Notes under the pieces: generated by a model
The model's database searches: none
What the model was told of the DNA's origin: nothing
What the model saw: the letters and a program-made list of their open reading frames with translations, nothing else
In this document: positions 17,792 through 26,512 of the stretch, piece by piece
How the letters are laid out: every line of letters begins with the position of its first letter
Numbering within the stretch: the stretch's first letter is position 1
Translations under genes and position numbers: made by a program
Origin: Portibacter marinus
Lineage (GTDB): Bacteria > Bacteroidota > Bacteroidia > Chitinophagales > Saprospiraceae
Reading direction: 5' to 3'
Length of the DNA stretch: 64,000 nucleotides
Assembly: GCF_021533195.1 (NCBI RefSeq)
Contig: NZ_JAJNKB010000001.1
Span: 868,001-932,000, forward strand

Positions 17792-19533
17792 AAATTCATC
17801 TTTTTAAGTTCTTCTACTGCATGGTTTGCTGCTCTTGCTGTCAAAGCCATGTAAGTCAAAGAAGGATTCTGACATCCTGCTGAAGTCATAGCTGCTCCAT
17901 CTGTCATATATACATTTTTACATGCATGAATCTGGTTAAATTTGTTCAATACAGAAGTTTTGGGATCTCGACCCATTCTAGCCGTACCCATTTCATGAAT
18001 TCCAATTCCCATCGCTCTGTTCTTTCCCTCATTATCATCTATGGAATCATAAGATCTTACGTCTTTACCTCCTGCTGCCTCTAACATTTCTGCTGCAGCA
18101 GAAGCCATATCCTTTCTCATGGTCAATTCATTCTCCTTCCATTCTGCGTCTATTTTGATCATAGGCATTCCGAAGGGATCCATGTTGTCATAGTCCAGAT
18201 ACATTTTGTTTTCATGATTAGGTAGACACTCACCAAAACCTCCGATGCCCATGGTCCATTCGCCCGGAGTCTGAAGACTTTCCATCAATTCTTTACCCAA
18301 TTTCATTTCTCTGATCACTTTATACCATCCTTGTCTTGATGCTCCTCCCTGATAACCGAATCCTCTCAAATAGTCCTTTTTCTCACTGGACTTGTCTAGA
18401 TTAACAAACCTTGGTACGTAAATGCCATTAGGTCTTCTACCTGTATAATATTTATCTTCGAATCCTTCGAAATCTGCTCTTGCTCCCACTCCTAAGTGGT
18501 GATCCATAATGTTATGACCCAGCTCTCCACTATCATTTCCCAAACCATTAGGAAATCGGTCTGATCTGGAGTTTAACAGAATAGAGGCCGAAGCAATGGC
18601 CGAAGCATTCAGGAAAATAATCTTAGCATAAACATCCCTTGTTTCTTTAGTTTCAGCATCAATCACCCTAACTCCTTTTGCCAGGTTGGTCTCAGGGTCG
18701 TAGATCACTTCAGAGACAATAGAATTGCAAACTATGGTAAGGTTTCCGGTTTGCTCCGCGTACGGTAGTGTAGAAGAAAGACTGCTAAAATATGCGCCAT
18801 AAGGACATCCACGCATGCATCGGTTTCTAAATTGACATTGTCCACGCTTACTATCATTGCTGTGACTTAAAGGGCCAGTCATATGTGCCGTCCTGCCTAT
18901 AGTGACCATTCTGCCTCCAAAGTTTTCAGCCACCCCTTTTTTAAATTTGTCTTCTACACAGTTCATCTCCATAGGTGGAAGGTAAACGCCATCAGGAAGC
19001 TGGGCTAGTCCTTCATTTTGACCTGAAACTCCAATATGCTTTTCAACATAATCGTACCAGGGTTTCATATCATCATATCGAATGGGCCAGTCAACGGCTA
19101 TTCCATCTTTAGCATTGGCCTCAAAATCCATCGGTGAAAGCCTGTAGCTCTGTCTACCCCAAGTGATGGAACGACCACCAAGATGATATCCTCTCATCCA
19201 ATTAAAAGGTTTCACCTCTACAAATGGATGCTCTGTATCTTTTACAAACCAGTGTCTATGTCCCCTTCTGGTCGTATACCCTGTCCTTCTCTGAACCGGA
19301 TAATCCTTTAAAGTTTCTGGCGAGGATTCCTCTGTATTTCCAGGCCAGTCATATACCTCCATTGCAGCTGTGGTGTAATCTTTGACGTGCTCAACTTTAC
19401 GTCCTCTTTCCAATACCACGGTTTTTAGACCTTTTTCAGCTAATTCTTTAGCAGCCCAACCTCCGCTAATGCCTGAACCTACAACAATTGCATCATAAGT
19501 GACTTCGGCGTCTCCTTTTGAGTTAAAATACAT
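17788..19533 (-). CDS. GMC family FAD oxidoreductase (catalytic subunit)
   Basis: A 581-aa glucose-methanol-choline oxidoreductase. FAD-binding motif VVGSGISGGWAAKELA (about 17-32), ERGRK after the second strand, and the GMC C-terminal block with the catalytic His near residue 513 (GIHEMGTARMG) and NPSLTYMAL near 556. CRFxNRCMRGCPYGA-type cysteines (QFRNRCMRGCPYGAYFSS) resemble the cysteine-containing loop of gluconate 2-dehydrogenase-like enzymes. No signal peptide, so export probably depends on the Tat small subunit encoded next. The most likely reaction is oxidation of a sugar or glycoside hydroxyl, with electrons passing to a cytochrome not seen nearby. First gene of the six-gene operon. 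Confidence 0.93.
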   Translation of the reverse strand: MYFNSKGDAEVTYDAIVVGSGISGGWAAKELAEKGLKTVVLERGRKVEHVKDYTTAAMEVYDWPGNTEESSPETLKDYPVQRRTGYTTRRGHRHWFVKDTEHPFVEVKPFNWMRGYHLGGRSITWGRQSYRLSPMDFEANAKDGIAVDWPIRYDDMKPWYDYVEKHIGVSGQNEGLAQLPDGVYLPPMEMNCVEDKFKKGVAENFGGRMVTIGRTAHMTGPLSHSNDSKRGQCQFRNRCMRGCPYGAYFSSLSSTLPYAEQTGNLTIVCNSIVSEVIYDPETNLAKGVRVIDAETKETRDVYAKIIFLNASAIASASILLNSRSDRFPNGLGNDSGELGHNIMDHHLGVGARADFEGFEDKYYTGRRPNGIYVPRFVNLDKSSEKKDYLRGFGYQGGASRQGWYKVIREMKLGKELMESLQTPGEWTMGIGGFGECLPNHENKMYLDYDNMDPFGMPMIKIDAEWKENELTMRKDMASAAAEMLEAAGGKDVRSYDSIDDNEGKNRAMGIGIHEMGTARMGRDPKTSVLNKFNQIHACKNVYMTDGAAMTSAGCQNPSLTYMALTARAANHAVEELKKMNL

Positions 19534-19737
19534 ACCATTTATTTTTTACATAAAACTAGTGAGCCTCTACGCAGATAAGATTTTTCCATTGTTACCTATG
19601 AGCCTCTCAATTCGAAATATAAGGATTATTACCATTCAGAACAGAAGATTAGGATAATTTATTATGACTAATGCCCAATTCTGTATGGTTACTTTACTAA
19701 CAAACAGAACTAAACTATTAAACCTCACTTATGACAT

Positions 19738-19745
19738 CAAAGTTA
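19738..19745 (-). promoter_or_regulatory. Candidate -7 box for the GMC operon
   Basis: The minus strand reads TAACTTTG, a full match to the Bacteroidota TAnnTTTG element, 205 nt upstream of the GMC start. No clear TTG -33 element lies at the expected distance, so this is tentative. Confidence 0.3.
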
Positions 19746-19850
19746 AGAAACACTATATGCTTGCGCTTAATTAAATAGATGAGAAGTGGAAACCAGGGCT
19801 CCTTGAAAAGCACATAAAAGGAAGTGGGAACAAGTCGACTTTGGAAACGA

Positions 19851-19887
19851 GCAAAAAAAAGTTAGTCGCAGCAGATACGACTAACTT
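19851..19887 (-). terminator. Minus-strand intrinsic terminator
   Basis: AAGTTAGTCG (19859-19868) pairs perfectly with CGACTAACTT (19878-19887) around a 9-nt loop. On the minus strand the stem is followed by eight T residues (19853-19860). It terminates a transcript coming from higher coordinates, either the MbnP/MbnH operon after a ~310-nt 3' UTR or a separate small RNA. Confidence 0.85.
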
Positions 19888-20117
19888 ATGCAAATTATAA
19901 TCCCATGAACATATCCAAAGTAGATATAAATCTTTTTTTATTCTACCAAGAATGTTATATAATAACTAAAACTCAATCTCAAATTATAGTCACTCTTCAC
20001 GTTATCTAGCAATCACATTACAATGATCTTAATTTAATTTCAACAGGACAACTACAAAAAAGCGATATTGTTATATATTTTTTATTATAATATGTTTTAG
20101 TTTCTCTTCAAGAATAC

Positions 20118-20137
20118 CATCATTTAGCGAAATGATG
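20118..20137. repeat. Perfect 8-bp hairpin in the 3' region of the mbnH-like gene
   Basis: CATCATTT-AGCG-AAATGATG is a perfect stem with a 4-nt loop, 60 nt past the mbnH-like stop. There is no T run on either side, so it is not an obvious terminator. It could stabilise the 3' end of the mRNA. Confidence 0.5.
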
Positions 20138-20197
20138 CATCAGTTATCTATAATTGTTCAAAAAATATTATTTTGACTAATAAATTTTGACTGATTA

Positions 20198-21292
20198 TTA
20201 CTCAAATGGGTTGATAATAAATGGATTTTGCAGATAGGAAGTGTCTGTCATGGTATGCATGAAAGCCACAATATCTGCCTTTTGTTGCTCACTTAGCCCT
20301 AGCGGCTGGATTAATGGATCCAGATTCTCAGCGAAATGTCCGCCTGAATTATAATGATCGACCACCTCCTCAAGGGTATTGAAGCGTCCGTCATGCATGT
20401 ATGGTGCTGTAAGAGCAATATTTCTAAGTGTTGGGGCCCTAAATTTACCGTTATCAAAAAGAAGACCGGTCACTTCTCCCCTACCCTTGTCCGGAAAATC
20501 TACTAAGTCATCGACTTTCTCGATTCCGTTATTGACGTACTGTTGAGTGGTCAAAAGTGGCCCATTATGACAATGTCCACATTCTGCATCCGGCGTCATG
20601 GGATCTGCATCAAAAAACATATCTCTACCATTCAGCTCAGATATAGTATAAGCTTCGGTATCGTAGTATTCCACTCGATCAAACTTACTATCGGCACTTA
20701 TAATGATTCTTTCAAATTGAGCAATGGCTTTTACTGCAAGTAAACGATCTATTTCTGTTGCTTTGCTAATTCCAAAAGCCTTGCGAAACAATTCCTGATA
20801 CCGCTGACTTCTTCTCAACTTTTGCTCAACATTGTCCCAATCCTCTACCAATTCCAACGGATCCTCCACGGGCTCTAAAGCTTGATTTTCTAATGTTTCT
20901 ACTCTGCCGTCCCAGAATAAACCATTGAAAGTATAAGCTATATTAACTAAAGACATAGATGACCTTCGGCCTACATTTCCATTGACACCCACACTTACTG
21001 CGGTTCCATCTGTAAATGCTTTTTCAGGAAAATGACAGCTGGCACAAGACAGTGTGCTATCTGCAGATAAGATGGGATCAAAAAACAAGTGTTGACCTAA
21101 TCGTACACCATCGATCGTTAAAAGATTGTCTTCCGGGATATTAAAAGATGGAAGGTGATCAGGTATTTCTAGTTCGTAGTTAACAGGAGAAAAGGTTATA
21201 TCAGTCAAGTCCACCCCTTCCTCTGACATTCTATCTTTTTCACAAGAGTATAATAAAAGAACCAAGAAAAGTGTAATGCTTTTGAGATACAT
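20198..21292 (-). CDS. Diheme MauG/MbnH-like cytochrome c peroxidase family lipoprotein
   Basis: A 364-aa di-heme enzyme. Lipobox LLYSC (Cys17) and two heme-binding motifs, CASCH (83-87) and CGHCH (238-242). The family signature FRAPTLRNIALTAPYMHDG lies near the C-terminus. Members reduce H2O2 or, in the MauG/MbnH branch, use high-valent iron to oxidise a residue of a partner protein. It starts 1 nt after the stop of an MbnP-like gene. In known systems MbnH oxidises a tryptophan of MbnP to kynurenine, giving a copper site, so the gene pairing favours MbnH over a simple peroxidase. The axial ligand of the second heme, which would decide this, cannot be assigned by eye. Confidence 0.9.
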   Translation of the reverse strand: MYLKSITLFLVLLLYSCEKDRMSEEGVDLTDITFSPVNYELEIPDHLPSFNIPEDNLLTIDGVRLGQHLFFDPILSADSTLSCASCHFPEKAFTDGTAVSVGVNGNVGRRSSMSLVNIAYTFNGLFWDGRVETLENQALEPVEDPLELVEDWDNVEQKLRRSQRYQELFRKAFGISKATEIDRLLAVKAIAQFERIIISADSKFDRVEYYDTEAYTISELNGRDMFFDADPMTPDAECGHCHNGPLLTTQQYVNNGIEKVDDLVDFPDKGRGEVTGLLFDNGKFRAPTLRNIALTAPYMHDGRFNTLEEVVDHYNSGGHFAENLDPLIQPLGLSEQQKADIVAFMHTMTDTSYLQNPFIINPFE

Positions 21293-21293
21293 T

Positions 21294-22019
21294 TTAAAAC
21301 TCTTCTTTTATCGAGACTTTGTAATTGTCGACCAATTTTTTAATGATTTCAGTATCGTCGGGATTGTGATTTCTCGGTTTGCTAACTATATCAAACCGAG
21401 ATCCATCTTCATTGCTTAGCAATCTTCCATAATCTATGGATAGTGCCAAAATAGAGCTTGCACCTTGATCAACTGCCAAATCTATGTCAATGGATAAACT
21501 TCTTAATAATGCATCACTACCAGTGTGATAGAACCATTTTAGGTCGAAAACGCCATCACCATCTGGATCCGCGCTACCCTCAGTCTTTGAAAAAATATAT
21601 GAATTCCAGGGAACCCAGTAGAAATCAGTCCTGCCCAATGGTTCCTCAACACTAAAATCTCCCGGACTCTGAGCATTCAGATCTTCTGTGATACCCACAT
21701 TAAATTTCAACTTTGAGTAATTTCCACCAGGCACCTCCTCGTAAAGTATGGTTTGCCCCCTGATTCCATCACTAAGCTGTATCAATTCGAGTTCAGAAAG
21801 TGCATATTCTTGCTCTCCATTATTCACTATAGATATATCAGTCATGTACAAGGCCAAATTCTCAAATCTGACTTGCATATCACCAAACTGGACAGCTTCA
21901 TTCAATTCTACTGATTGACCATCGTATAATGGAATAATATTAAATTCAATCATCCCCTCCTCCTTGCAAGAAGTCAAAACCGCAGCAATTGCAGCTATCA
22001 ACAAAATTTTTCTCATCAT
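21294..22019 (-). CDS. MbnP-like copper-binding-type lipoprotein
   Basis: A 241-aa lipoprotein (MMRKILLIAAIAAVLTSCKE, Cys18). The fold pattern is that of the MbnP family: VELNEAVQFGDMQVRFENLA near the N-terminus, the aromatic block FYWVPWNSYIFSKTEG, then LKWFYHTGSDALLRSL with a histidine. In MbnP the corresponding tryptophan-rich block supplies the residue converted to kynurenine and a copper ligand. The enzyme gene follows after 1 nt and a second MbnP-like gene precedes it by 47 nt. I infer an envelope copper-handling or redox role. No methanobactin precursor is visible, so any link to methanobactin is unlikely. Confidence 0.8.
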   Translation of the reverse strand: MMRKILLIAAIAAVLTSCKEEGMIEFNIIPLYDGQSVELNEAVQFGDMQVRFENLALYMTDISIVNNGEQEYALSELELIQLSDGIRGQTILYEEVPGGNYSKLKFNVGITEDLNAQSPGDFSVEEPLGRTDFYWVPWNSYIFSKTEGSADPDGDGVFDLKWFYHTGSDALLRSLSIDIDLAVDQGASSILALSIDYGRLLSNEDGSRFDIVSKPRNHNPDDTEIIKKLVDNYKVSIKEEF

Positions 22020-22066
22020 CTAGGAATCTTGATTGTACAACGAGTGAGATTTCTCTTTTGTTGGAA

Positions 22067-22825
22067 TTAAAGTCCGAAAAAGAACGGAATCCTTTCAAGA
22101 ATCAGTTGGTCTGTGGAGGCCTGACCCAATTCGAGAACATTGATGTCATTCAAGAGCTTTTGATAATCGACAAAAATTTGAATCGTAAAATCAGTACCAA
22201 TCGGAAGATTAAAGTTGCCAGGAATGATCAAATCTACCGTATTTACTGGACTTCTGAGTGTATAGTTCAATGTATCATCATTAAACTCATACTGCATTTT
22301 GAAATTGGTGTAGGTCAATGTTGTATCGTTAAACATGGTATTATCTTCCACTAAGTCATTGTTTGTAAATCTTCCATTGACCCCAAAAACAAAACTAATA
22401 GCTGTAAAATCCTGAGCCTTGTCAAAGCTTCCAATGGTATAATTAAATCGGTCACTTCGAACATGTGCAAAGTTATCTGCTCTAGCTATGATTGAACCAT
22501 TAACATCAATCACCTCCACAGAGTCGATCACGGTATAGGCCTCATTATCCAACAATAATGATATATCGGACAATAGAAATTCAGCTTTCAGAATCTTTAA
22601 TTTCTGTCCCAATTCGTTCGTATAAACAGAATCACGAATTAAAGTCGTGTCTCCCCAAGTGTGTGTGACACGCAACTGCATATTGGGAAAAGTGCAACAG
22701 TCTTCACATGGTTCATCAGCTGTAAAATCGTAGTTTCTTGCTCTTATGTCCAGGCATCCTTCTTGTTTTTCATAGCAAGAGATACACCAGATCACAATCA
22801 GACTAAGTACGATGTAACTTCGCAT
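22067..22825 (-). CDS. Second MbnP-like lipoprotein with cysteine-rich N-terminal motif
   Basis: A 252-aa lipoprotein (lipobox WCISC, Cys17). After the anchor comes a small cysteine motif, GCLDIRARNYDFTADEPC, then EDCCTFP, which is the Bacteroidota 'GC-D-x-A-x-N-Y' calcium-loop-like repeat. The rest follows the MbnP outline (LKILKAEFLLSDISLLLDN, then IQIFVDYQKLLNDIN), but the tryptophan block that is clear in the next gene is missing. It may thus be a partner or non-modified paralogue. Its start overlaps the exonuclease stop by 23 nt. Function is inferred from family and neighbours. Confidence 0.75.
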   Translation of the reverse strand: MRSYIVLSLIVIWCISCYEKQEGCLDIRARNYDFTADEPCEDCCTFPNMQLRVTHTWGDTTLIRDSVYTNELGQKLKILKAEFLLSDISLLLDNEAYTVIDSVEVIDVNGSIIARADNFAHVRSDRFNYTIGSFDKAQDFTAISFVFGVNGRFTNNDLVEDNTMFNDTTLTYTNFKMQYEFNDDTLNYTLRSPVNTVDLIIPGNFNLPIGTDFTIQIFVDYQKLLNDINVLELGQASTDQLILERIPFFFGL

Positions 22826-23627
22826 AAGACTTTACCTCTTCCTGAACAATTTTTTTTACTTGATGCGTAAATTCTTTCTCAAGAATCCAATTCAGATATT
22901 GCCGATCATTATACAGCGTTTTCCCCACTTCCTTACCCATGTATTTGCCAAAATTAAAAACGATGTTTTGATTGTTGTCATACTTCAGACGTTGGGTAAC
23001 ATCTACAATTTTTAGATCATTGCTAAAATCATTCAGCGCATCGATATCATTTTTAATTGGTGCTTCAATCTTAAAGCCATCGCCATCTATATAGTCAACA
23101 CCGTCGTACGCCTTTAGCTGTCCTTTTAGCACTTCCACCGTTGCTTTCACGTCCGCCATGGCATCATGGGCATCATCGAGCTCCTTACCACAGTAATATT
23201 TTAGAGCAGCCTTAAGCGTTCTTGGCTCCATTTTATAAAAGATCCGTTGGACATCGATGGTATTTCTTTGATCAATATAAAGTTCCAAACCAGCGCGCGC
23301 AAATTCTTCCATCAACATGGGAATGTCAAAACGGTTAGAATTGTATCCGGCAAGGTCTGCGTTACCAATAAATTCATAAAGTTTATGGGCAACTTGCGGG
23401 AAAGTAGGTTTGTTGGCCACATCTGCAGGAGTGATCCCATGAACTTCCATGGCTTCCTTTGAAATGGGAATGCCTGGATTGATAAGCATCTCCATTTCAT
23501 CTGGTTCCTTTTTCTCCGGAGAGAACTTTACCAATGCAATTTGTACTATTCGGTCACGTATTACATTTAGACCGGTGGATTCTATATCAAAAAATACAAG
23601 TGGCCTTTTCAGATTAAAGTGTATCAT
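22803..23627 (-). CDS. DEDDh 3'-5' exonuclease (DnaQ-like)
   Basis: A 274-aa exonuclease of the DNA polymerase III epsilon type. Exo I is FFDIESTG (Asp14, Glu16), Exo II is AGYNSNRFDIPML, and Exo III is AHDAMADVKAT with the DEDDh histidine. The remaining ~90 residues hold a small beta-rich domain (IVFNFGKYMGKEV, then YLNWILEKEF), a common C-terminal addition in this group that ends proteins with 'GKH/KYKG' style motifs. It acts on DNA or RNA 3' ends in repair or proofreading. It lies between the PanD/ApbE group and the MbnP genes; the 144-nt gap upstream suggests its own promoter. Confidence 0.92.
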   Translation of the reverse strand: MIHFNLKRPLVFFDIESTGLNVIRDRIVQIALVKFSPEKKEPDEMEMLINPGIPISKEAMEVHGITPADVANKPTFPQVAHKLYEFIGNADLAGYNSNRFDIPMLMEEFARAGLELYIDQRNTIDVQRIFYKMEPRTLKAALKYYCGKELDDAHDAMADVKATVEVLKGQLKAYDGVDYIDGDGFKIEAPIKNDIDALNDFSNDLKIVDVTQRLKYDNNQNIVFNFGKYMGKEVGKTLYNDRQYLNWILEKEFTHQVKKIVQEEVKSYAKLHRT

Positions 23628-23771
23628 TGTTTTCTTTTATCAGGTTGTTTTAATAACTATTCGATGAGCTTTTTTTCATCAAATATGATGTGAAGATACG
23701 GAAGTTAAAAAAAGAACACCTATACCCGATGATTTAGGATTATTAAATAATGGTCTAGTACTTACCAAGTA

Positions 23772-24779
23772 TTATGTTCTCGAATCAAATATGGTCAATT
23801 CGTTATTTTCGTTGGCATAAATGATGATTCCCTCGATTTCCCCATTGGCACGTATTATATTTTTAGATTTTTCAAGCCCAAGTACCATACAAGCGGTCGA
23901 AAAACCATCGGCTATAGCACAAGAAGGTGCGATGATGGTTACACTTAGTATGGCATTTCGTTCTGGAAAGCCAGTCTCAGGATTAATAGTATGGCTGAAT
24001 ATCTGTCCGTCGGATTCATAAAAATTTCTATAATTTCCCGATGTAGCGATACCTTTTTCTGATATTTCAATGATTTCCTGGTAGTCATTCGAAGTCGCGT
24101 CCGGTGAGGGAACGGATATTCCTGTACGCCAAATCTGTCCTCTTTCGTTAACTCCTTCTGCATATACCTCTCCGCCTATCTCCACGTAATAATTGGAAAC
24201 ATCTTTATTTTCTATATACTTTGCAATGTAGTCAACACCATAACCTTTTGCTATTCCTGAAAAATCTAACTCAACAAGGGTGTCTTGTTTCAGGAGTTTG
24301 TTTTCAGTTCGCTTTATCTTATCCAACCCTACTCTAGTGATTAATTGACTAATCATAGTTGAATCCACATTCGTCACTTTAATTTTACCGGTATATCCAA
24401 AACCCCAGTAATTGACCACTGGCATGATCGTAGGCTCAAACGCTCCCTTACTCTCACGATTAATCCTTGATGACAGCTCGAAATTTTCGATAAAATGATG
24501 GTTTAATATGGCGTCATCATTGACTACATATTTTGAATAGGCTTTATTAAATAAAGAAATGACTGACCCTGGTTCATAGGTAGACAAGGCCGCATTAACC
24601 TCTATAAGTACACTATCGATTTCAGATTTAAGTTGATCTGGATCTAAGCCTTGGTAAATAATGTTGTATGTTGTACCCATGGTGCTACCGCTGATACTAT
24701 TGTACTTAACCACGGGATGGGTCTTACACGCAGCAAGAAATAAAACGATTACCAGCAAGGCACAGCTTCTTTTGATCAC
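23772..24779 (-). CDS. apbE: FAD:protein FMN transferase (ApbE), lipoprotein
   Basis: A 335-aa ApbE flavin transferase, which attaches FMN to threonine of partner proteins such as Nqr or Rnf subunits in the envelope. Lipobox FLAACKT (Cys18), then GSTMGTTYNIIYQG near residue 32, DFSGIAKGYGVDYIA (about 173-187), and SHTINPETGFP. Start codon is GTG at 24779, overlapping the DoxX stop by 4 nt. The expected partner complex is not in the window. Family assignment is secure. Confidence 0.95.
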   Translation of the reverse strand: MIKRSCALLVIVLFLAACKTHPVVKYNSISGSTMGTTYNIIYQGLDPDQLKSEIDSVLIEVNAALSTYEPGSVISLFNKAYSKYVVNDDAILNHHFIENFELSSRINRESKGAFEPTIMPVVNYWGFGYTGKIKVTNVDSTMISQLITRVGLDKIKRTENKLLKQDTLVELDFSGIAKGYGVDYIAKYIENKDVSNYYVEIGGEVYAEGVNERGQIWRTGISVPSPDATSNDYQEIIEISEKGIATSGNYRNFYESDGQIFSHTINPETGFPERNAILSVTIIAPSCAIADGFSTACMVLGLEKSKNIIRANGEIEGIIIYANENNELTIFDSRT

Positions 24780-25165
24780 TTTTTTCGCCTAATAAGGTAA
24801 TCTAATGAGTATTTTCCGGAACCCAATAGTAAAATGGCCGTATACCCAACCAAGTATAAGATAGGCATCTCTAGCTTACCAAACGGATCATTAATATGTA
24901 CCACAAATACAGCTACAAGCATGGTGATGATCAATGGAATGGCCGCTAGTCGTGAAAACAAACCTAAAACCAATAAAGCAGCACAAAGCACTTCTGCGAA
25001 AGTAGTAAGCCCCAGGCTCAATTCCGGGCCTAAACCTATGGGGTCTGCCCACTTAATAGGACCACCGTCTATCAATTTTAAAAATTTCCCCCAACCATGA
25101 CCAATTAACATGGTCGTGCCAAACGTTACCCGAAGTATTAGACTAGCTAAATCTTTCTTTATCAT
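24776..25165 (-). CDS. DoxX family membrane protein
   Basis: A 129-aa inner-membrane protein with four hydrophobic helices. It carries the DoxX pattern: LILRVTFGTTMLIGHGWGKF at the start and FAEVLCAALLVLGLFSRLAA in the middle. DoxX proteins are linked to quinone-dependent redox or thiol stress in a few species, but most are uncharacterised. It sits 8 nt after panD and overlaps apbE by 4 nt, so it is in that operon. Confidence 0.88.
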   Translation of the reverse strand: MIKKDLASLILRVTFGTTMLIGHGWGKFLKLIDGGPIKWADPIGLGPELSLGLTTFAEVLCAALLVLGLFSRLAAIPLIITMLVAVFVVHINDPFGKLEMPILYLVGYTAILLLGSGKYSLDYLIRRKK

Positions 25166-25173
25166 GTTGAAAT

Positions 25174-25542
25174 TTATTTTCCTCCGCTCTTATAACCACT
25201 TACCTTATTGTTCTCATCCGTGAGCACAATTATTGGTTCATGATTTTTCGCCTTGGATTTCTTAATATTACAAAAAGACAAGATATGAATTTTATCGCCT
25301 TCTTTCGCATGTAAAGCTGCTCCTCCATTCATTAATATATCTCCACTTCCCCGCTGTCCCTTTAGTACGTAGGTGATGAGTCTTGTACCATTCGAAGCAT
25401 TGTTCACATGGACCAATTCCCACTCGTGCAAATCTGCAGCATCCATCAAATCTTCATCGATGGTTATGCTACCACGATAAGCCAGATTAGCTTCTGTAAC
25501 AATGACTTGTTGTAATTTAGACTTTAACAATTCTACTTTCAT
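25174..25542 (-). CDS. panD: Aspartate 1-decarboxylase
   Basis: PanD, 122 aa, makes beta-alanine from L-aspartate for pantothenate and CoA synthesis. It is made as a proenzyme that cuts itself between Gly24 and Ser25 (AYRGSITIDEDLMDAADL) to form the pyruvoyl cofactor; the position is identical to that in Escherichia coli. Lys9 (LKSKL), Tyr58 region and NGAA-like motif (LMNGGAALH) are present. The ATG overlaps the TerC stop by 1 nt (TAATG). Other pantothenate genes are not nearby. Confidence 0.96.
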   Translation of the reverse strand: MKVELLKSKLQQVIVTEANLAYRGSITIDEDLMDAADLHEWELVHVNNASNGTRLITYVLKGQRGSGDILMNGGAALHAKEGDKIHILSFCNIKKSKAKNHEPIIVLTDENNKVSGYKSGGK

Positions 25543-26402
25543 TATTTATTTTTTTCTATTAATCCTTCAGCTACAGCTTCTTCGGCATATCCGTGAAGTT
25601 GAACCGGATTGCGTTTGGTTCTCATACGGATATTCAGCACTTCAACCAGCAATGCAAAAGCAATGGCAAAATACAGGTACCCTTTTGGCACTGCCCCTAT
25701 CTCATTTCCGCCAAAAGTAATGTGGGCTAAATGTGCGCCTTCAATGATCAGCATAAAGCCAATTAGTATCAGGAAAGACAACCCTAGCATTTGAATAGTT
25801 GGATGCTTATTGACAAATTTAGTTACTGGCTGTGCAAACAGCATCATGACCAGAACCGAAGCCACTACTGCAATGATCATTAATATTAAGGCCCCTTGCA
25901 GACCATTCGTCATACCGACCGCCGTCAGAATACTGTCTATGGAGAAGATGATATTAATACCTGTTATTTGAATGATCGCATTGGTCAAAGTCGTTCTTTT
26001 TTTAGTACCCTCGCTGTGCTCTTGCCCCTCTAATTTATGGTGTATTTCGGATACACTTTTATATAGTAAGAAAATTCCACCGAGTATAAGAATTAAACTT
26101 TGTCCAGAAAATCCTCCTTTTATATTCCAGAAATCGATGTAGAACCAGGGTTTTTCCATAGCAATCAGAACGGATATTCCAAAAAGCAGCGCAATTCTCA
26201 ATCCCATAGCTAATAGTAGCCCGACGTTGGTGGCCATTTTCCTGTCTTTTTCTTCAAGTTTATTGCTGGTAATCGATATGAAGATAATATTGTCTACTCC
26301 TAAAACGATTTCAAGGAAAGTCAGTGTAATCAAACTCAACCAAATTGAAGAATCTGAAAAGTCTGGCATTACAATTAAAGGTATAGTTTCGATCATTTGC
26401 AT
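25542..26402 (-). CDS. TerC family integral membrane protein
   Basis: A 286-aa membrane protein with about seven to eight helices. The TerC signatures are present: FLEIVLGVDNIIFISI (about 30-45) with the buried aspartate, and INIIFSIDSILTAVGM (about 150-165). Family members are tied to metal export (Mn2+) or loading of exported metalloproteins in some bacteria. It is the first gene of the operon with panD, doxX and apbE. A linker with charged residues (EGQEHSEGTKKRT) separates the two halves. Confidence 0.92.
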   Translation of the reverse strand: MQMIETIPLIVMPDFSDSSIWLSLITLTFLEIVLGVDNIIFISITSNKLEEKDRKMATNVGLLLAMGLRIALLFGISVLIAMEKPWFYIDFWNIKGGFSGQSLILILGGIFLLYKSVSEIHHKLEGQEHSEGTKKRTTLTNAIIQITGINIIFSIDSILTAVGMTNGLQGALILMIIAVVASVLVMMLFAQPVTKFVNKHPTIQMLGLSFLILIGFMLIIEGAHLAHITFGGNEIGAVPKGYLYFAIAFALLVEVLNIRMRTKRNPVQLHGYAEEAVAEGLIEKNK

Positions 26403-26512
26403 TATATTTTGGGCACAAAATAAGGGTGATTATCTATTCTTAAAAATTATGCCTTATTATTTCAAGTCTGGTATCTTATTTGCAAAGTAGTCAGATATAA
26501 AACGAATCTGAT

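Larger units (their letters stand above)
19534..20197. other. 664-bp AT-rich intergenic region
   Basis: No gene is supported here. Both flanking genes are on the minus strand, so it holds the 5' region of the GMC operon and the 3' end of the MbnP/MbnH transcript. I see a -7 box candidate, a strong minus-strand terminator and a second perfect hairpin, listed separately. The distance from the mbnH-like stop to the terminator is about 310 nt, leaving room for a long 3' UTR or a small RNA. Confidence 0.7.

Noticed and set aside
20198-22825. Methanobactin biosynthesis locus
   Set aside because: Only MbnP/MbnH-like genes are present; no precursor peptide, MbnB or MbnC candidates were seen.
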